Source: an uncultured bacterium
Lineage (GTDB): Bacteria > Planctomycetota > Phycisphaerae > Phycisphaerales > UBA1924
NCBI GenBank assembly: GCA_903834785.1
Contig: CAILKP010000146.1
Coordinates: 1 to 39,774, forward strand
Reading direction: 5' to 3'
DNA length: 39,774 nucleotides
The position numbers were made by a program, and so were the translations under genes. This document shows, piece after piece, positions 35,425 through 39,774 of the stretch. Position 1 is the first letter of the stretch. Each line of letters begins with the position of its first letter. A model generated the notes under the pieces. That model was not told the DNA's origin and did not search any database. It worked only from the letters and a program-made list of their open reading frames with translations.

Positions 35425-36950
35425 GGCCGACCTCCATTCTGCTTCATGTTCCGTGCTCCGCCCGCCTTCCGGCTGTACTCCATCGCCTCATGGCACGCCG
35501 TCCCGCACCGCCCGCCCTCCTCGGTAGCCACAAACCCCATCGCCATCCCCCAGCCCGAGCCCTGGTAGTTCACCTTCCGCACCATCAGCCGCGGCTCACC
35601 CTCGCCGTGCGTGCTGTGGCACGCCACACACCCGCGCGATGTGCCCTCTCCCATCAGGTGCACCCCATGCAAGTTGCGCTCCCCATCGCGAAAGCCCGTC
35701 GCCGCCGCCACCCGCACCAGCCCCGCATCATGGCACCCAAAGCACAATCCAAACTTCCCGCCATCAAACTCCCCCAGCGGCAGCTTCTCGTCGCTCCCCG
35801 CCAGCAGGTGCTGCTCCGCGGCCCCATGCACGCTGTGGCACCCGCTGCACGTGCTGTGACCGCCCGTCTTGTGCGCAATGCCCGACTCCGGCGCACCCAT
35901 CGCCGCAATCACCCGCCCACTCGCCGCCTTCACCGCCTTGCCGTGGCACTCCAGGCACAGCCCCGGCTCCGCCGCCCGCAGCATCGCCGCGCCTGCCACC
36001 CCTCCAACGCCTCCCGCCCCGTGCGCATCATGGCACCGCACGCACCCTTCCTGCTCAATCACCGGCCCATGGGTTGAGCCTCCCTTGCCGCCCCCCGTCG
36101 CAATCGTCTTCGCAATCTCCTGATGGCACCCCAGGCACACGCTCCGTGGCGACCCCGCCAGCAGCTTCTTGCCCGCCGCCGCATGCGGCTCATGGCACGC
36201 CGCACACCCGCCCGCCAGCTCCCGGTGCGGCGATGCCGCCATCCGCTCGCCATACCCCGCACCATCATGGCACGCCGTGCACACACTCGCCGCCTTCGCC
36301 CCGCCCGCGGCAAGCAGCATCTCCGCCGCCCGCTCACCGTGCGGCGTGTGGCACGTCTCACACCGCCCCGCCGCAAACGGCCCGTGCTTCACCGCACCCT
36401 CAGTCATCACATGGCACGCCAGGCACGCACTCTTCGCCCCGCCTCCGGCCGCCACCATCGCCACGCCGCCCCGCGGCCCGTGGGCCGCATGGCACGCCAG
36501 GCAGTCATCACCGCCCATCGCCTTCTCGTGCGCCGGGCTGTGCGTCGTCATCACATCATGGCACGTCAGGCACAACGCCGCCCCCTTGGCCACCAGCGCG
36601 TATGTGTGCCCGCCCGCATCCGCCGCATGACACTGGTCACACCCCTGCACCACCAGCCCCGCGGCATGCGCCACCCCGCCACCCCGCAGCGACCCATGGC
36701 ACGCCGCACTCACACACCCCTGGGCAAACGTCACCACCTCCGTCGGCTTCCCATCACGCCCCACCGCCGGCCCACGCGCCTCGGCCACGCCCCGCGCCAC
36801 CTGCCCCGCCCCGCCACCGCGCCCACCCCCGAGCCCCAACCCCGCCGCCAATCCCGCCGCCACCAGCGCACACACGGCCACCACACCAATGCCCACCGCC
36901 AGCCGGGGCCGTTTGCCCAGCTTCGCCGCCGCATCAGTCAGTGCCTTCAT
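35421..36950 (-). CDS. 15-haem cytochrome c (A)
   Basis: A 509-residue cytochrome with an N-terminal hydrophobic segment after a basic stretch (KRPRLAVGIGVVAVCALVAA), either an uncleaved anchor or a long signal. It has 13 CXXCH sites (CDQCH, CLTCH, CLACH twice, CETCH, CTACH, CAACH, CLGCH, CVRCH, CLECH, CSGCH, CFGCH, CVACH), CVSAACH (CX4CH) first and CGTACH (CX3CH) last: the same 15-haem plan as its downstream paralogue. The shared segment is ATGFRDGERNLHGVH. I use the ATG at 36950; an in-frame GTG at 36986, 8 bases after the upstream stop, is an alternative. It lies between the cytochrome b/c fusion and its paralogue, so it likely takes electrons from the fusion. Confidence 0.87.
   Translation of the reverse strand: MKALTDAAAKLGKRPRLAVGIGVVAVCALVAAGLAAGLGLGGGRGGGAGQVARGVAEARGPAVGRDGKPTEVVTFAQGCVSAACHGSLRGGGVAHAAGLVVQGCDQCHAADAGGHTYALVAKGAALCLTCHDVMTTHSPAHEKAMGGDDCLACHAAHGPRGGVAMVAAGGGAKSACLACHVMTEGAVKHGPFAAGRCETCHTPHGERAAEMLLAAGGAKAASVCTACHDGAGYGERMAASPHRELAGGCAACHEPHAAAGKKLLAGSPRSVCLGCHQEIAKTIATGGGKGGSTHGPVIEQEGCVRCHDAHGAGGVGGVAGAAMLRAAEPGLCLECHGKAVKAASGRVIAAMGAPESGIAHKTGGHSTCSGCHSVHGAAEQHLLAGSDEKLPLGEFDGGKFGLCFGCHDAGLVRVAAATGFRDGERNLHGVHLMGEGTSRGCVACHSTHGEGEPRLMVRKVNYQGSGWGMAMGFVATEEGGRCGTACHEAMEYSRKAGGARNMKQNGGRP
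35431..35435 (-). promoter_or_regulatory. Ribosome binding site inside upstream cytochrome gene
   Basis: GGAGG on the minus strand, 6 bases before the GTG at 35424 and inside the last codons of the upstream gene. With the GTGA overlap it indicates coupled translation of the two 15-haem proteins and decides the GTG start. Confidence 0.75.
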
Positions 36951-36993
36951 GCCACGCTTCACAACAACACTCCGCACCACCACCACCCAGCCG

Positions 36994-39225
36994 TCACGAC
37001 AATCCGCCCACGATGATCAGCCCAAGCAGCACCAGGCCAAAGCCCACGCTCACCACCGCCGTCAGCACAATCAGCCACCGCCGCTTCGGATCCGGCGACT
37101 TCACCCGCAGCGATTCCAGCGTGCCCGTCTCTACCAGCCGCTGATACTCCTCCGGCCGCTGCTCTTTCAGCTCCGCCTCCGGCACCGTGCCGTGGAAGAT
37201 CACCTCATCAACGGGGAACATCCCCGGCCGCAGGTGCGCGTTAAAGAAGTGGATCGTGAAAATGAACCCGATCGCCAGCAGCGCCTCGTACCCGTGCACG
37301 ATCATCGCCACGTTAAACGCCCACCCCGGAATCACCTTCGAGGCCAGCACGGGGAACCACAGCAGCAGGCCCGAGCCGCCGATGATCACCGACCCGCCCA
37401 CCTCCGCCCAGTAGTCAAACTTCTCCCAGTACGTCCACCGGTCCAGCCGCGGCGGCCGCCCGCGACCGGCAAACCACTTCAGCATCCCCAGCACATCCTT
37501 GGCGTCCTTCACCCGCGGCATCAGCGAGTTCGGTCCAAACAGCCACTCCCTGGCCGAGCATGTCCGATGCACAAACCGGTGCGCCAGCCCCGCAAAGTGC
37601 AGCGCAAAGTTCAGAATCAGCAGGATCGCAAAGAACCGGTGCCACAGCCCCGCCGCCGCAACACCACCCACCAGGTCCGCCAGCACCCGCGCCCAGTGCT
37701 GGTCCGCAAACACCAGCGGAATCCCCGTCGCGGTGAGCCCGAAGAACGTGATGGCCACAAACGCGTGGTTCACCCTGTCCAGCGTGGTAAACCGCCGGAT
37801 CGCCGTCGCCTCGCGGTGGTGGTGCCCCGGCCCCATCTTCGCCCGCTCCCGCCTCGCCCGGAAGAACCACAGCACCGTGTGCAGCCCGAAGAACGTAAAC
37901 ACGCTGCTCATCATCACCATGAAGTACAGCCACACACCGTGCAGCACCGGGTAGTTCGCCGCATCCCGGTGGTTGGCGTGCGGATCAAACTGCACGAACT
38001 TCTCCGTCGCCCCCGGGTGGCACGCCCCGCACGTGCTCACCAGGTTCGCCTTGGCCACCCGCGACTGCGGGTCATTCAGCGGCCGGATGTCGTGCGAGCC
38101 ATGGCAGTCCGAGCACCGCGCCGCCCGCGTCGTCCCCAGCTTCGTCACCTGCCCGTGATAGCTCGCCGCATACGTCGCGTAGTAGGTCCCCACCCGCTTG
38201 CCCGTCGCATCCGGGCTGTCATGGCACCGCCCGCATCCGTTGATAATGTCAATCATGAACCGCGGCGACGACGCATGCGTGATCTGGTGCGCCGTGTGGC
38301 AGTCCGTGCACACCGCCGCCTTGCCCGGCTGCTTCTGGTTCGTCGTCCCGTGCACGCTCTGGCTGTACGTCTCGGCCACACCCACATGGCACTTGCCGCA
38401 CGTCGTCACAATGTTCGTCCGATTCACCGTCGAGGTCACATCCGCCGCCGGCTTCACCCCGTGCGCCCCGTGGCAGTCCGCGCACGTCGCGGCCATCGCC
38501 AGGCCTGACTTCGTCACCGCCCTGGCATGCGTCGAGTCCATGTAGTTGGTGATCATCAGCGCCGGATCCGTCTTGCCCTGCTCCGGCTTGTGCTGCTTGT
38601 GGCAGTCGCCGCACACCTGCAGACTGTTCAGCCGGTGCTGCGCCGCCTTCCGGTCCGACAGCCGCAGCACGTTGTGCCCACCATGGCACGAGGCACACGT
38701 CGGTGCCAGTGGGTTCTTCCCCGCCAGCGCCGCAAAGTGCGAGCTCCCCGCATACGCCTTTGCCGCATCCCCATGGCAGCTCGTCGCGCACGTCGCGGTC
38801 TGCAGCCTCACCCCGTGCGGCAGGTTCGCCGCGTCCTCATGGCATTGCACGCACGCCAGCGCCGCGTGCGGCCCGCCCGCCGTCACATCCGCCTTCACGA
38901 ACAAGCCCGGTCGCGTCGCCGGTCCATCCACCACTCCCACCACGCCCCCCGCCTGTACAGCCGCCGCCGCACCCCCCGCTTCCAGATTCGTCGACACCAT
39001 CGACACCCGCTCCGCCGGGCCCAGCATCGCAATGCTCTCCTGCCCGTGACACCGCAAGCACCGCCGGTCCGCCGCCTCACGCCCCGTCAGTTGCCCCATC
39101 GCTCGCCCGCTCCACGGTCCAGCCATCACCACCACCGCCGCGGCAAGCAGCACCATCCACTTCCCGATTCCAGGTGCTCCGCTCGCTCTCACTCCCCTTT
39201 CCAGGTGATTCGACCACGCTGCCAT
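36994..39225 (-). CDS. CbcL-like fusion: 11-haem cytochrome c plus cytochrome b
   Basis: A 743-residue fusion protein. A signal or anchor helix (WMVLLAAAVVVMAG) leads to about 400 periplasmic residues with ten CXXCH sites (CLRCH, CVQCH, CASCH, CGDCH, CADCH, CGKCH, CTDCH, CGRCH, CSDCH, CGACH) and one CX3CH (CATSCH). From about residue 424 a membrane domain of six predicted helices follows, resembling HydC/FdnI-type dihaem cytochrome b. It has candidate b-haem histidines at RVNHAF (487), LWHRF (529), VHGYE (644) and IHFFNAHLRP (659). Geobacter CbcL has this order and is a menaquinol oxidase feeding extracellular electron transfer. By analogy it should move electrons from quinol to the periplasm. 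First gene of the operon. The start at 39225 has only a weak ribosome binding site; the Met 23 codons later is possible. Confidence 0.85.
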   Translation of the reverse strand: MAAWSNHLERGVRASGAPGIGKWMVLLAAAVVVMAGPWSGRAMGQLTGREAADRRCLRCHGQESIAMLGPAERVSMVSTNLEAGGAAAAVQAGGVVGVVDGPATRPGLFVKADVTAGGPHAALACVQCHEDAANLPHGVRLQTATCATSCHGDAAKAYAGSSHFAALAGKNPLAPTCASCHGGHNVLRLSDRKAAQHRLNSLQVCGDCHKQHKPEQGKTDPALMITNYMDSTHARAVTKSGLAMAATCADCHGAHGVKPAADVTSTVNRTNIVTTCGKCHVGVAETYSQSVHGTTNQKQPGKAAVCTDCHTAHQITHASSPRFMIDIINGCGRCHDSPDATGKRVGTYYATYAASYHGQVTKLGTTRAARCSDCHGSHDIRPLNDPQSRVAKANLVSTCGACHPGATEKFVQFDPHANHRDAANYPVLHGVWLYFMVMMSSVFTFFGLHTVLWFFRARRERAKMGPGHHHREATAIRRFTTLDRVNHAFVAITFFGLTATGIPLVFADQHWARVLADLVGGVAAAGLWHRFFAILLILNFALHFAGLAHRFVHRTCSAREWLFGPNSLMPRVKDAKDVLGMLKWFAGRGRPPRLDRWTYWEKFDYWAEVGGSVIIGGSGLLLWFPVLASKVIPGWAFNVAMIVHGYEALLAIGFIFTIHFFNAHLRPGMFPVDEVIFHGTVPEAELKEQRPEEYQRLVETGTLESLRVKSPDPKRRWLIVLTAVVSVGFGLVLLGLIIVGGLS

Positions 39226-39284
39226 ACCGCAATCCCGTCTGCCGCTTTATCGCTGCCTCCGCGGCATAAATCCTCACACCCCAC

Positions 39285-39298
39285 TGCATCAGTATGCA
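39285..39298. promoter_or_regulatory. Small inverted repeat, possible operator
   Basis: TGCAT, four bases, ATGCA, about 60 bases upstream of the first codon of the cytochrome b/c fusion, on the AT-richer side of the leader. A regulator site is possible, but one short palindrome may be chance. Confidence 0.25.
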
Positions 39299-39586
39299 AA
39301 GCCGATGCCACCACCCCCGCGCACGCCACCGCCGCTAGCGCACCACAACACCCATTCGCGCATCCGCCGCCGCTGCCGGCCTTCTCGGTTCTAGGAAGCC
39401 ACCACGCTCACCTCATCCACCATCAAGAACCACCACGCCCCAACTCACCATCAAGCCTCCCCACTTCGCGGCAGTTCTCCACTTCCACCCTCCACCCCAC
39501 CACCCCGCACGCTCGCCTGACACCCGCCCCACCACCATCACCCCATCCAGCCATCAAGCCACACACCCCACGCGGCGCCAGCGTGG

Positions 39587-39606
39587 CATCGCCCTTCCGG
39601 GCGATG
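39587..39606. other. Hairpin
   Basis: CATCGCCC, loop TTCC, GGGCGATG: an 8-base-pair perfect stem with a 4-base loop. There is no T tract on either side. It shares the CCCTTCCGG core with the hairpin at 39686-39717. Confidence 0.5.
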
Positions 39607-39685
39607 TGCCTTCCTGCCTCTCCGCCCTTCTGCCTCCCCACTCGCGTCCCGCGACTCACCCCTCGCAACTCCCCCATCCCCGTGC

Positions 39686-39717
39686 CACAACCCTTCCGGT
39701 CCTCCGGAAGGGTTGTG
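39686..39717. other. Long perfect hairpin
   Basis: A 14-base-pair perfect stem (39686-39699 with 39704-39717) and a 4-base loop. It has the size of the terminators elsewhere in the window but no T run follows on either strand. It could be a terminator for a gene beyond the edge, or a repeat-type palindrome. Confidence 0.55.
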
Positions 39718-39774
39718 CGGTGCAACAAGAACCCCAGCCCGCCAGACCGGGGCCAGTGACCACACGCACTTCAA

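Larger units (their letters stand above)
39226..39774. other. Upstream region of the haem operon, no gene recognised
   Basis: 549 bases to the window edge. Open frames are present but low-complexity (Pro, His, Ser or Gly, Arg-rich) and show no family. It holds an inverted repeat near the operon start (39285-39298) and two hairpins (39587-39606, 39686-39717). The operon promoter should lie here but I cannot place it. Confidence 0.5.

Noticed and set aside
33946..39225. Repeated CACGCC/TGGCA words resembling a direct-repeat array
   Set aside because: They are the recurring CXXCH haem codons of the multihaem cytochromes, not a CRISPR or satellite; spacing is irregular and follows the reading frame.
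39538..39774. A 78-codon open frame at the right edge on the minus strand
   Set aside because: It runs through two perfect hairpins and is Gly/Arg/Trp-rich without family features.

Overview
The window looks like the chromosome of a planctomycete, probably of the Phycisphaerae type. This is an inference, since there is no rRNA or marker gene to test it. The signs are high G+C throughout, three prepilin-like proteins with an [10 protein letters not shown] leader and a planctomycete-style C-terminal half, two secreted proteins ending in a PEP-CTERM-like tail (short motif, hydrophobic stretch, RRRR), a DUF3467 protein, a very large AsmA-like protein and several multihaem cytochromes. No rRNA, tRNA, CRISPR array or phage module was found.

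Layout. 1-124: end of an IS3-type insertion sequence, cut by the window edge. 187-1459: a DUF4286 gene, then a GxxExxY gene lying between purine/pyrimidine-biased arms that carry inverted and direct repeats. 1490-5086: three tandem pseudopilin paralogues on the minus strand. 5244-6257: an exported parvulin-like isomerase. 6258-6780: about 520 bases with no convincing gene. 6781-11943: PrkA kinase, UbiX, RdgB and an amino-acid permease (the last two overlap by GTGA). 12026-18307: two PEP-CTERM-like secreted proteins on either side of smc, whose product has an unusual insertion in its ATPase head. 18438-21230: a ligase-associated-type exonuclease, a DUF481 barrel and MscL. 21320-25204: nrfHA and an upstream lipoprotein of unknown function. 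25386-32698: a one-domain CBM48 protein, DUF3467, a 1572-residue AsmA-like protein and a beta-propeller lipoprotein. 32808-39225: a four-gene minus-strand operon for multihaem electron transfer. 39226-39774: no convincing gene, some hairpins.

The most interesting part is the right-hand operon. Its first gene encodes an 11-haem cytochrome c fused to a six-helix cytochrome b membrane domain, the same architecture as the quinol-oxidising CbcL of Geobacter. Next come two related 15-haem cytochromes, each framed by a CX4CH motif at the start and a CX3CH motif at the end, and then a thioredoxin-fold/TPR protein that has lost its CXXC. Together with NrfH (4 haems) and NrfA (5 haems), five genes within 18 kb encode about 50 c-type haems. 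A reasonable working model is quinol oxidation at the inner membrane, with electrons passed to large periplasmic haem wires. The terminal acceptor is unknown, and no outer-membrane porin partner is visible. NrfHA would separately reduce nitrite to ammonium.

Convergent genes are usually separated by long, near-perfect GC-rich hairpins that can end transcription from both sides (11945, 21253, 25751, 32735). Tight coupling through GTGA overlaps occurs at 10579 and 35421.
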